Shown in pieces: positions 35,360 through 43,580 of a stretch of DNA of 64,000 bases (its first letter is position 1; each line of letters begins with the position of its first letter). The notes beneath the pieces were generated by a model that searched no databases, was not told the origin of the DNA, and saw only the letters and a list, made by a program, of their open reading frames with translations. The translations under genes were made by a program, and so were the position numbers. The stretch comes from Maritalea sp051251695 (GTDB taxonomy: Bacteria > Pseudomonadota > Alphaproteobacteria > Rhizobiales > Devosiaceae): positions 87,188-151,187 of the forward strand of contig NZ_JBPOEU010000007.1 of NCBI RefSeq assembly GCF_051251695.1, read 5' to 3'.

Positions 35360-36114
35360 TATTCACCCTCAATTGGAACAAATTCATTTGCAGCAAACTC
35401 ATTTGGGACAAACCCATATTGGGCAACTATAGCACGGCCTTCGTCACTGCCAAGAAACTGCTCAAATGCATCAATGTCACGTTTGCCTGAATTTAACTTC
35501 ACCGACCAATAATGGATAGCAACATGGCTTTGTTCAGGGAAAGAATAGGCAACATTCAGCTTTAAGAGTTGAGCATCCGAAGCATAAACGACGCCATACG
35601 GTGCGGCACCGATTTGCACCAGCCGAGCGGCCAAACGCACATTTTCCGTTGGCGCTAATTTATCGGACAGATCTTGCCATATCCCCAAATATTCCAGCGC
35701 TTGTTGAGCATAAATACCAGCTGGCACATGATTGGGATCAGCAATGGCCAATCGCTTATTATCCAGCTGTGTGGGTAACGCGTCAATATCTTTAATTGTG
35801 GTTGGCTGCTGGCTAACCAACACCAGACTGTTCGAGAACAAGGCCGTCAAATCGCGTTCACCAGCAACCAACTCGGCCCAATCTTTATTGGCTGAGATAA
35901 ACATATCGGCAGGCGCACCGGCCTTTATTTGCCGTGCAAGACTAGAACTGCCCCCTGTCACGACAACCAATTGATCAATGTTAGAAGCATCAACAAGCGC
36001 TTGAACGACGTCGCTCAAACTTGCGGCAACAAAAATATTGGACTTGGCAATGGTCGGTGAAACAATCACCAGCCAAACCAAAAATCCAAATATCAGTCGC
36101 CGCAACATGTTCAC
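35359..36114 (-). CDS. modA: Molybdate ABC transporter substrate-binding protein
   Basis: A 251-residue periplasmic protein with a hydrophobic signal segment (about 5-22), then the ModA core: FVAASLSDVVQAL, TGGSSSLARQIKAGAPAD and PAGIYAQQALEYLG. It binds molybdate or tungstate. The GTG at 36114 overlaps the eda stop by one base; an ATG two codons later is an alternative start. No ModE-type site or Moco riboswitch was seen near the operon. Confidence 0.9.
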   Translation of the reverse strand: MNMLRRLIFGFLVWLVIVSPTIAKSNIFVAASLSDVVQALVDASNIDQLVVVTGGSSSLARQIKAGAPADMFISANKDWAELVAGERDLTALFSNSLVLVSQQPTTIKDIDALPTQLDNKRLAIADPNHVPAGIYAQQALEYLGIWQDLSDKLAPTENVRLAARLVQIGAAPYGVVYASDAQLLKLNVAYSFPEQSHVAIHYWSVKLNSGKRDIDAFEQFLGSDEGRAIVAQYGFVPNEFAANEFVPIEGE

Positions 36115-36749
36115 TATTTGCCGATTTGAGACGCTTCACGTGCCAAGGCTTCGATTTTATCAAAATCACGCGCTTTGATTGCGTCCGCAGGCACAATCCA
36201 AGATCCACCAACACAAATAACATTTGGCAAGCTCAAATAGTCCATCGCGTTTTGCGGGCTAACGCCGCCAGTTGGGCAGAATTTGAGATCAGGCAATGGC
36301 GAAGAAAAACTTTTGAGCAGCTTTGCGCCGCCCACAGCTTCGGCTGGAAACAGTTTCAAATAGGAATACCCTGCTTCTGAGGCCGCCATTGCCTCAGTCG
36401 CTGTTGAAACACCTGGGAGCAACGGCACGTCATATTCCAACGCATCAGCCAACAATTTTGCTGGGGCACCGGGTGAAACCATAAATTGCGCACCTGCTTT
36501 TATCGATTGTTCAATGTGGTTTTTATCCCGCACCGTGCCAGAGCCGACAAACGCCCCCTCAACTTTTGCCATTTCTTTGATGATCGTCAACGCGTTGGGC
36601 GTGCGCAAAGTCACCTCTAAAGCAGGCAATCCACCTTTTACCAAGGCTTGAGCGAGGGGCAACGCCGCTTCAATGTCATCAAGAACAATAACCGGCACGA
36701 CAGGTGCTGCGGTTAAAATGGGGGTAAGTTGAGCTACATTCTGGGCCAT
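36114..36749 (-). CDS. eda: 2-keto-3-deoxy-6-phosphogluconate aldolase
   Basis: A 211-residue class I aldolase that splits KDPG to pyruvate and glyceraldehyde 3-phosphate in the Entner-Doudoroff pathway. Motifs include LEVTLRTPNAL near residue 46, FVGSGTVRD, FMVSPGAP, the region LLPGVSTATEAM, and LKLFPAEAVGG with the Schiff-base lysine. Lengths match the bacterial enzyme. It is odd that it heads a one-base-overlapping chain with modABC, with no metabolic reason obvious; no edd gene is near. Confidence 0.93.
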   Translation of the reverse strand: MAQNVAQLTPILTAAPVVPVIVLDDIEAALPLAQALVKGGLPALEVTLRTPNALTIIKEMAKVEGAFVGSGTVRDKNHIEQSIKAGAQFMVSPGAPAKLLADALEYDVPLLPGVSTATEAMAASEAGYSYLKLFPAEAVGGAKLLKSFSSPLPDLKFCPTGGVSPQNAMDYLSLPNVICVGGSWIVPADAIKARDFDKIEALAREASQIGK

Positions 36750-36892
36750 ATTCTGCCTTTCTCCAAAGGGTCACCGCGTGTAATATGCGGAAAAATCGAC
36801 ATTGGTTTGGGCTTTAACACAAAGGGTCAATTGAAATACACAACAAAAATACCTAAGTTCCGCATCGATGATGCTTCTGAAAGGGCGATTTT

Positions 36893-37978
36893 ATGGCGCA
36901 ATTGATCAACTCGGTGACACAGCTTGATGAGGCTCGTGACGTTTTAAAAGGTCTGTTTGACCTTAAATTCACCAAAGCTGTCGAAAAAGAAACCGCCCCG
37001 ATCTATGAACGTATCAAAGGCCAAATCCCCGAAATTGAGTGGCAATTTTATGCACCCCTGATTCGTCAAATCAATCAGCTAAAGCGCGAGAAAGATGCCG
37101 TCATCTTGGCGCACAACTATCAAACACCACAAATTTATCATGGTGTTGCGGATGTTGTTGGCGACAGTTTGCAATTAGCCATTGAAGCGACAAAGGTTGA
37201 TCAATCAACGATCATCCAGTGCGGCGTGCATTTCATGGCCGAAACATCAAAACTGCTCAACCCGCAAAAAACAGTTCTTATTCCGGATGCGCGAGCGGGC
37301 TGTTCCTTGGCCTCTTCAATCACGGCAGAAGACGTTATGGCCATGCGCGAGCAATATCCCGGCGTGCCCGTTGTCACCTACGTGAACACCTCAGCCGAGG
37401 TAAAAGCAGTAACGGACATTTGCTGCACATCTTCCAACGCGCTCGACATTGTTGAAGGGTTGGATAGCGACACGATCATTATGATCCCTGATCAATATTT
37501 GGCGCAGAATACAGCCAAAAAGACCAAGAAAAAAATCATCACATGGGCGGGTGCCTGTGAAGTTCATGAAACATTCTCGGCAGCTGATATCGCCGAATTG
37601 CGCGAAGCCTATCCAACGGCGAAAATCATTGCCCACCCAGAATGCCCGACCGACGTTATTGATGCGTGTGATTTTTCTGGCTCCACTGCGGGAATGATCA
37701 ATTGGGTCAAAACCAAAAAGCCAAAAAATGTCGTCATGGTCACCGAATGCTCAATGTCGGACAATGTGGCCGCGGAAACACCGGGCGTTCAGTTCCTTAA
37801 GGGCTGTAACATTTGCCCCCACATGAAGCGCATCAATTTGGAAAACATCCTTTGGTCCCTGCATACGGGTACGGAGGAAGTAACCGTTGATCCCGCGATC
37901 GCCGAAAAGGCGCGCGGCGCGGTTGAGCGCATGATTGAGTTTGGCAAAGACAAACAAGCCACCAAACGAAAAAATTAA
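36893..37978 (+). CDS. nadA: Quinolinate synthase
   Basis: A 361-residue 4Fe-4S enzyme that condenses iminoaspartate with dihydroxyacetone phosphate to quinolinate in de novo NAD synthesis. Cluster cysteines are in IQCGVHFMAET, DICCTSSNA and GCNICPHMKR; LAHNYQTPQI marks the first repeat domain. AAAGGG lies 6 bases before the ATG. Its usual partner nadB is present, but 3 kb downstream beyond four minus-strand genes. Confidence 0.96.
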   Translation: MAQLINSVTQLDEARDVLKGLFDLKFTKAVEKETAPIYERIKGQIPEIEWQFYAPLIRQINQLKREKDAVILAHNYQTPQIYHGVADVVGDSLQLAIEATKVDQSTIIQCGVHFMAETSKLLNPQKTVLIPDARAGCSLASSITAEDVMAMREQYPGVPVVTYVNTSAEVKAVTDICCTSSNALDIVEGLDSDTIIMIPDQYLAQNTAKKTKKKIITWAGACEVHETFSAADIAELREAYPTAKIIAHPECPTDVIDACDFSGSTAGMINWVKTKKPKNVVMVTECSMSDNVAAETPGVQFLKGCNICPHMKRINLENILWSLHTGTEEVTVDPAIAEKARGAVERMIEFGKDKQATKRKN

Positions 37979-38008
37979 ATACTTGTAGGAATTTAAGCGA
38001 ATTTGAAC

Positions 38009-38041
38009 GCCCTCGGCCAATCTAGCCGAGGGCAATTTTTT
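38009..38041 (+). terminator. Terminator of nadA
   Basis: A perfect 9-bp stem, GCCCTCGGC/GCCGAGGGC, with a 7-base loop, followed by a run of six T after CAA. Confidence 0.9.
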
Positions 38042-39239
38042 AGTGGTCTTCCAAGTGCCCACCGACGGCAACAATTGAAAACGGCTTTCCACCAACCTGT
38101 ATCGTATCTGCAATCAACAAATTGGATTTGTTGATCAAATGCAAATGTCCCTTGGCCGGATCAACCAACGCTAGATTTGCGCCGGCAAAAGTGAAGGCTG
38201 GACGCGCAGCGCTATGTCCACCCTCCATATCAATTGGCGCCATAAGCGCTGTTGATTGAACGATTTTGCCACTCAGCGCGTCAATTTTGTGCAATTTACC
38301 ATCTGCAGTTAGGGCAAAGGCCATCGCTGCATTTTCAGGATCCAAATATCCAGAAACAAGCTTTGCCTCAAAAGTGAGCGCTGTGAACTGCCCTTCACCT
38401 TCAACGTCGATAAAGATCATTTTGTCTTTGCCAAAATTCCCGGCAAAAAATTGAATGTTTTGACCGCCATCAAGTCGGCCAGAACGCCCCTCACCCAACT
38501 CTTCCGGGTAAGCAAAGAAACGGGACGTTGTTAAATTCTTCTCGTCGAAAACCAAAATTCCATCAGTACAAGCAAAGGCGATTTTGTCGCCTGACGTGGC
38601 CTCGCCATGAAGGCCGTCACACTTATGCGGTTCACCTACAAGCTGCATTTCTTGATCGAGCACGCGGACGGAACTTGGCAAACTGCTGTCGCTGTCTGTT
38701 GGCGGCTCACTGATCAGCAAATGATCGTGCAACGGCACCGCGACACCGTGATGGGGCCTTGCGGATATGCCAACATCAACTGAGTATGGCGCTTTATCTT
38801 CATCTAGATCGACAAGCTGCACACTACCTGTGCCGTCCATAAATGCTGCGATTGAGTGATCATGAACCACAAAATGCGTTGGTTTATAACCGGTCAGGAA
38901 CAACCCATTCCATTGCGGTTCGTCCAAATGCATATCTTTATGATCACCATGGTCGTCGTGTCCCAATCCGGTGGTTCCGAAATCAACACGTCCATTGTTG
39001 CGTTGCACGGCGAAAACCAATCCGCCATCCGCGCTTTTATACAATCGAGCTGGCGCCAATAATTCATCCCACAGCACCGGCTCTTTGCCACTCTCCAAAA
39101 CGGAAATCTGTGGCCGTTCATGATCCGCCACAAAAAACCGCCACACATCGCTTTCAGCTTGTGCTGGGAAAGCACTGGAAGCGAAACCAGCAATAGCCAA
39201 GATGGCCAAAGCTCGCTGCCCCTTAGAGATTTGTTTCAT
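38040..39239 (-). CDS. aztD: Periplasmic zinc chaperone AztD-like
   Basis: A 399-residue exported protein. The signal peptide (about 1-28, PAQA-ES) is followed by a beta-propeller-like body with a His-rich metal loop near residues 87-101 (GHDDHGDHKDMHLDE) and scattered His motifs (VVHDHSIAAF, RPHHGVAVPLHDH). Known AztD proteins pass zinc to the solute-binding protein AztC of the AztABCD importer. The ATG at 39239 has AAGGTG upstream. A near-perfect Zur box lies 31 bases before it. No aztABC genes are in the window, so this aztD stands alone here. Confidence 0.85.
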   Translation of the reverse strand: MKQISKGQRALAILAIAGFASSAFPAQAESDVWRFFVADHERPQISVLESGKEPVLWDELLAPARLYKSADGGLVFAVQRNNGRVDFGTTGLGHDDHGDHKDMHLDEPQWNGLFLTGYKPTHFVVHDHSIAAFMDGTGSVQLVDLDEDKAPYSVDVGISARPHHGVAVPLHDHLLISEPPTDSDSSLPSSVRVLDQEMQLVGEPHKCDGLHGEATSGDKIAFACTDGILVFDEKNLTTSRFFAYPEELGEGRSGRLDGGQNIQFFAGNFGKDKMIFIDVEGEGQFTALTFEAKLVSGYLDPENAAMAFALTADGKLHKIDALSGKIVQSTALMAPIDMEGGHSAARPAFTFAGANLALVDPAKGHLHLINKSNLLIADTIQVGGKPFSIVAVGGHLEDH

Positions 39240-39269
39240 TACATCACCTTTCATATATACAGTAGAAAG

Positions 39270-39287
39270 GTAATGTTATAATATTAC
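39270..39287. promoter_or_regulatory. Zur box
   Basis: GTAATGTTATAATATTAC is an 18-bp palindrome with a single mismatched pair, matching the alphaproteobacterial zinc-uptake-regulator operator (core GTTATAnTATnAC). It sits directly upstream of aztD, so aztD should be induced by zinc starvation. Confidence 0.85.
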
Positions 39288-39347
39288 ATCTACCACTAAA
39301 GCAAGAACTTTGGTGGATTTTTGCGTCCTGAAATGAAAGGAAACTGT

Positions 39348-39366
39348 CGCGGCAAAATGAGCCGCG
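39348..39366 (-). terminator. Possible terminator after the phnA-like gene
   Basis: CGCGGC/GCCGCG pair perfectly around a 7-base loop just after the stop codon on the complement. There is no clear T run, so termination is uncertain. Confidence 0.4.
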
Positions 39367-39373
39367 AACAAAG

Positions 39374-39583
39374 CTAGGCTTTTTTCAAAAACTCAGTCTT
39401 AAGCACAATCGTTGATTTGCCAATCCGGCATTCAACTTCAGTGTCTTTGTCCGTCGTGTGAATGTTTTTGATGGCTGTGCCACGCTTCAGCGTTTTCGAC
39501 ATGCCTTTAACCTTCAAGTCCTTGTTGACCTGAACATTGTCACCATCTTCAAGTTCTGCACCATTACAGTCACGTGCGCTCAT
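39374..39583 (-). CDS. PhnA-domain protein (YjdM C-terminal type)
   Basis: A 69-residue stand-alone version of the PhnA domain: DCNGAELEDGDNVQVNKDLKVKG (in part) and KRGTAIKNI followed by an SH3-like barrel. The E. coli relative YjdM also has an N-terminal zinc ribbon, absent here. Despite the old name, its role in phosphonate use is doubtful and function is unknown. The terminator hairpin of the creA transcript ends one base before its ATG, and its apparent ribosome-binding site (GAGG) is the last part of that hairpin. Confidence 0.8.
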   Translation of the reverse strand: MSARDCNGAELEDGDNVQVNKDLKVKGMSKTLKRGTAIKNIHTTDKDTEVECRIGKSTIVLKTEFLKKA

Positions 39584-39614
39584 AAAAAAACCTCGCTCAA
39601 AACACTGAGCGAGG
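39584..39614 (-). terminator. Strong terminator between creA and the phnA-like gene
   Basis: A perfect 9-bp stem, CCTCGCTCA/TGAGCGAGG (39591-39614), followed on the complement by seven T that run directly into the next start codon. Confidence 0.9.
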
Positions 39615-39649
39615 CATAAACCAGTTCGACAATTATGTCGCGCAAATTC

Positions 39650-40153
39650 CTATTCAGGACGACCATTTGGCCAATATTTGTCGCTCCAAGTCACATCAAC
39701 CCCATAAAGCGGCACGGTGGAAATTGACATTTTGGCTGATCCTTCTGCGACCTCACGGGTATGGGACAAATAGATCAGTGTGTCATTTTTCTTGTCATAA
39801 ATGCGTTTGACGACAAGCTTTTTCCAAAGGAACGAACGACCTTCTTTAAAGACCTCTTCGCCATTCTTGTCCAAGTCAATCTCACCAATCGTTACAGGAC
39901 CGGTCACACGACAAGCAATCGACGAGTTGGAAGGATCTTCAAACCAATTGCCTTTTTGCAATCGATCAAGAAAACCACGGTCAAAATACGCAAGATGGCA
40001 AGTAACACCGTCAATTTCACGATCTTGAACCGCTTCGATCAATATATCATTACCGACCCAATCCACCCCGATTTTGCCCACTTCATCGGCGTGGGTAGCG
40101 AATGTAAACATACACGCAGAAATAAGGGCAACGGTTGCAAAAAACTTTTTCAT
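39650..40153 (-). CDS. creA: CreA family periplasmic protein
   Basis: A 167-residue exported protein with a signal peptide (about 1-22, THADEV) and the CreA family motifs VGNDILIEAVQDREIDGVTCHLAYFDRG (in part) and SSIACRVTGP, with a conserved cysteine pair. CreA is widespread in proteobacteria with no established biochemical role. It is followed by a strong terminator. Confidence 0.88.
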   Translation of the reverse strand: MKKFFATVALISACMFTFATHADEVGKIGVDWVGNDILIEAVQDREIDGVTCHLAYFDRGFLDRLQKGNWFEDPSNSSIACRVTGPVTIGEIDLDKNGEEVFKEGRSFLWKKLVVKRIYDKKNDTLIYLSHTREVAEGSAKMSISTVPLYGVDVTWSDKYWPNGRPE

Positions 40154-40235
40154 CTTTTTTAAATCCGGTTTGATTTCACTTGATCTTCAATTGGGAAGTG
40201 ACGAGCGCATTTACAAGTCTTCACTCAAGATGAAT

Positions 40236-40883
40236 TTAGTTCAAGTCAGCAGGGCAATCTTCATAAAGGCCAGTAATATGCAGCGATTTTGAACACATAA
40301 TGCCGCCCCACTGATAACCGGTTAGCCCCTCACTATATTCAATTTGGAACCACTCATAATTGTCCATCACGACACCCGACCGTTTTGTTAAAACCACAGG
40401 TTCGCCATAGGGAAGGCTGTCAGTTTTATCATAGTCCATGCCCGGGCCAGACCGCACGATACCACCCAAAGAGAAATTGCCCATCGCTGAGACAACGCCA
40501 TCACTGGAAGCGGTATTCAGTTTATTGTCACTGACCTTGTCGACATTGTTGGCTGTGCAGTTTTTCGGTGCGTCATCGTCTTTCATCAACAGCAGTTCAT
40601 TCATGCCTTTGCCGTGAACCATCCAATGATGCGGCCCCACAATGACATCTGCGCCAAAGCCGGATGCAACCGGGGTTGGCGTCATTTCAATTTGCTCGCT
40701 CTCAAGCATCAAAATGGTGTTCTTGTTCATGTCATTGGGTACGAGCACCTGAATATAGGGCGTCCCCTCGTCGCACACATAAAGTGTGCCGGCGGGCATT
40801 GTCTCACCACTCGCAAATGCTGTTCCCGAAAACACCAATGCACCTACCAAACCACCAACGGTGGCACTCATCACCTTAATCAT
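40236..40883 (-). CDS. Exported SH3-domain protein (hypothetical)
   Basis: A 215-residue protein with a signal peptide (about 1-24) and an N-terminal domain of about 80 residues that I do not recognise (LYVCDEGTPYIQVLVPND in part). A bacterial SH3 domain follows (about 125-205): LGGIVRSGPGMDYDKTDSL in part, GEPVVLTKRSG, and YEWFQIEYSEGLTGYQWGG in part. Four cysteines suggest disulfides. SH3b domains often bind peptidoglycan or peptides. The start at 40883 is preceded by GAGGGAA; the longer frame has no site. Confidence 0.7.
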   Translation of the reverse strand: MIKVMSATVGGLVGALVFSGTAFASGETMPAGTLYVCDEGTPYIQVLVPNDMNKNTILMLESEQIEMTPTPVASGFGADVIVGPHHWMVHGKGMNELLLMKDDDAPKNCTANNVDKVSDNKLNTASSDGVVSAMGNFSLGGIVRSGPGMDYDKTDSLPYGEPVVLTKRSGVVMDNYEWFQIEYSEGLTGYQWGGIMCSKSLHITGLYEDCPADLN

Positions 40884-41047
40884 CGTTCCCTCTTCCCTTA
40901 TCAATCCTTGTCAATTTGCCCTTAAGCCAACTTGCCAGCTCTTTCATTGACCGATCAATAAATGTATCTTGCCGGTCAGCAAAACGAATCTGCCAAAGCA
41001 ATTAAAATTGGCCCGAAACTTTTCTGAACCGCAATTGAGAAATATCT

Positions 41048-42637
41048 ATGACCATTTATGACAATGTCTTGAATGCAGAAGGCGCGCTAATTGTTGGTGC
41101 TGGGCTTGCGGGGTTGTTCTGTGCGCTCAAATTGGCACCTCGCCCGGTCACCGTCTTGTCGCCAAAACCTTTGGGTTTAGGGGCGTCTTCGACATGGGCA
41201 CAAGGTGGCGTTGCCGCAGCCGTTGGCGAAGGCGATAGCGCAGAAGCACACGCCCGTGACACCGACATTGCAGGCGCTGGCATTGTTGATTTCGAGCTTG
41301 CACAATCTGTTGCAGCAGAAGCGGCAGAACGCATAGATGATTTGGCCAAGTGGGGCACCCCCTTTGACCGCGCAGAAGATGGCAGTTTCATTCTGTCAAA
41401 AGAAGCGGCGCACTCTGTCAATCGCGTGGTCCGCGTTTCTGGCGACCGGGCCGGACGCGAAATTATGGCAGCCTTGATTGAAGAGGTACGCAATACCCCC
41501 TCAATTCGAATTGTTGAAGGCATCACCGCCGTTGATTTAGCCCGTTCAAACGGACGGGTGATCGGCGTTTATGCCCGTAAGTTAGGTGACCGCTATGCAG
41601 AGCCGGTATTGATCCGCGCCCGGGCAACGGTTTTGGCTGCTGGCGGGCTCGGTGGCCTTTATGCGGTTACAACCAACCCACCGGGCGTTCGTGGCCACGC
41701 CATGGGCATGGCAGCCCGTGCTGGTGCCATCATAGCAGATAGCGAATTTGTTCAATTCCATCCAACGGCAATGGCCGTCGGGCAAGACCCAGCGCCATTG
41801 GCGACAGAAGCACTGCGGGGTGAAGGCGCAACATTGCTGAACGATTTGGGCGAGCGTTACATGCTTGATGTTCATGAAGACGCTGAGCTTGCCCCACGCG
41901 ACGTCGTTGCCCGCGCCAATTTCCGCGAAATTCAGGCGGGACGAAAAATCTTCCTCGATACGCGAGAAGTGCTCGGCGAACGCATTTTAACGGCATTTCC
42001 AACCGTCGCCAATTATTGCAAAGAAGCGGGCATTGACCCGGTCGCTGACATGATCCCTGTCACCCCTGCCGCCCATTTCCACATGGGGGGCGTAAAAGTT
42101 GACGATCGCGGACGCTCTTCACTCGCCGGGCTTTGGGTCTGCGGGGAAGCATCATGTACAGGACTGCATGGGGCCAACCGGCTTGCATCAAACTCGCTGC
42201 TCGAAGCAGTGGTGTTTGGGTCGCGCATTGCCGAAGATATTTCTGGGCTGGAGCCGATCAACACGAGCCTCCCCCCCTATTTAGGCATTGAATGGGATGA
42301 AGCCGAGGGTCAAGAAGCCGAGCGGGTGTTGCGCAACCTCGACGCTGTGCAAAAATTACGGCACGTCATGACCAACCATGTGGGTGTGGAGCGTAATGAA
42401 GCTGGCCTCAAGCAAGCTTTGCGTGAAATTCGAGAACTAGAAGAAACCGCGAAAGACGTCACCCGATCATTCTTGAACATGACCATTTCTGCGACCTTGG
42501 TGGCAGCGGCGGCGCTTGAGCGTACCGAAAGTCGCGGCGGACATTTCAGAACAGATTTCCCTGAAAAAGACCCCGCCTTTAAGGATCACACGACCATGAC
42601 GTTAACCGACGCACTTAAGATCCGCGCGTCGGTTTAA
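41048..42637 (+). CDS. nadB: L-aspartate oxidase
   Basis: A 529-residue FAD enzyme that oxidises aspartate to iminoaspartate, the substrate of NadA. The FAD motif GAGLAGLFCAL is near residue 17, succinate-dehydrogenase-like signatures are SSTWAQGGVAAA and GVRGHAMGMAARAGA, and the C-terminal FAD contact ASNSLLEAVVFG is intact. A nadC gene is not found after it; the next gene is on the other strand. Confidence 0.95.
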   Translation: MTIYDNVLNAEGALIVGAGLAGLFCALKLAPRPVTVLSPKPLGLGASSTWAQGGVAAAVGEGDSAEAHARDTDIAGAGIVDFELAQSVAAEAAERIDDLAKWGTPFDRAEDGSFILSKEAAHSVNRVVRVSGDRAGREIMAALIEEVRNTPSIRIVEGITAVDLARSNGRVIGVYARKLGDRYAEPVLIRARATVLAAGGLGGLYAVTTNPPGVRGHAMGMAARAGAIIADSEFVQFHPTAMAVGQDPAPLATEALRGEGATLLNDLGERYMLDVHEDAELAPRDVVARANFREIQAGRKIFLDTREVLGERILTAFPTVANYCKEAGIDPVADMIPVTPAAHFHMGGVKVDDRGRSSLAGLWVCGEASCTGLHGANRLASNSLLEAVVFGSRIAEDISGLEPINTSLPPYLGIEWDEAEGQEAERVLRNLDAVQKLRHVMTNHVGVERNEAGLKQALREIRELEETAKDVTRSFLNMTISATLVAAAALERTESRGGHFRTDFPEKDPAFKDHTTMTLTDALKIRASV

Positions 42638-42651
42638 TTCGAATAATCAAA

Positions 42652-43488
42652 TTAGGCGTGGTCTTCGACCGCGCCTTCTTTTTTTATCACATCACGGATT
42701 AGCTTTTCGCGATGCTCACGCTCAGCCATGAGCTTCTTTTGAAATCTGCTTTGCACCACATCTACGGCTACCATTACGAACAGTACGAAGTAGAATGTCG
42801 ATTTTGCCATTGGCAAAACAGGGAACCCAAACAGTTTTAGGTGCGCAAGGTGCCCACCTTCACTGAGCAACAATATCCCGACAAGCAGCAAGATGAACAG
42901 ACCAAGTACTTGGTACATGCGATTACGTTGCAAAAATTCAGATACATAATCGCTCAACACGATCATCATGATGCCCGATAACACAATCGCGACAGCCATA
43001 ACCCAGAACTGATCGGTCAACGCGATTGAAGACAGCACACTATCAAATGAGAACACCAAGTTCATCGCCACCAGCCAGAAGATCGTCATCCCAACGCTTC
43101 GCTTACGCTTATCGTCATTTGCGTCATGCAAATCATGCACCGAGATCATGTGAAAAATCTCTTGGATTGCCGTATAGATAATGAAACCGCCGCCTATCAA
43201 AACGATAAAGGCATGCACGTTCATTTCGGTTTCAATAAAACCAGTCAAACTCAGAACAAAGAATGGTTCTTGAAAAAACTCGATCAACTGCAACAATAAG
43301 AACAGCAATACGATACGAAAGATGACCGCAAGGCCAATGCCCATGCGGCGCACAAATTGTTGCTTGGATTTTTCAACCCGTTGAGACTCAAGTGAAATGT
43401 ACAATAGATTGTCAAAGCCAAGAACGGCTAACAATCCAAACAACATTAAAAGCGTGAACCAGTTTTGTAATGAAAAAAGACTATCCAT
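42652..43488 (-). CDS. TerC/Alx family integral membrane protein
   Basis: A 278-residue protein with about seven spans. The family signatures FDNLLYISLE near residue 25 and NLVFSFDSVLSSIAL near residue 143 place conserved aspartates in membrane segments, as in TerC/Alx manganese-export and metal-loading proteins. Length and FQKK tail suggest the short TerC form without a CBS domain. GGCGGAAAG precedes the ATG. Role in metal homeostasis is inferred from the family. Confidence 0.85.
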   Translation of the reverse strand: MDSLFSLQNWFTLLMLFGLLAVLGFDNLLYISLESQRVEKSKQQFVRRMGIGLAVIFRIVLLFLLLQLIEFFQEPFFVLSLTGFIETEMNVHAFIVLIGGGFIIYTAIQEIFHMISVHDLHDANDDKRKRSVGMTIFWLVAMNLVFSFDSVLSSIALTDQFWVMAVAIVLSGIMMIVLSDYVSEFLQRNRMYQVLGLFILLLVGILLLSEGGHLAHLKLFGFPVLPMAKSTFYFVLFVMVAVDVVQSRFQKKLMAEREHREKLIRDVIKKEGAVEDHA

Positions 43489-43580
43489 TTATCTTTCCGC
43501 CTATCAAATTAATTTCGAAGAACTAATGCAGATATCCAGCCGCAAACTCAACCCCATAAGAAGAGATTGAGACAACTCAA

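Noticed and set aside
38009..38041. Bidirectional terminator also serving aztD
   Set aside because: On the complement the hairpin is not followed by a T run, so only the nadA direction is supported.
40948..40978. TGACCG/CGGTCA inverted pair between the SH3 gene and nadB
   Set aside because: Could be a TetR-type operator, but the spacing is long (about 20 bases) and no regulator gene is adjacent.
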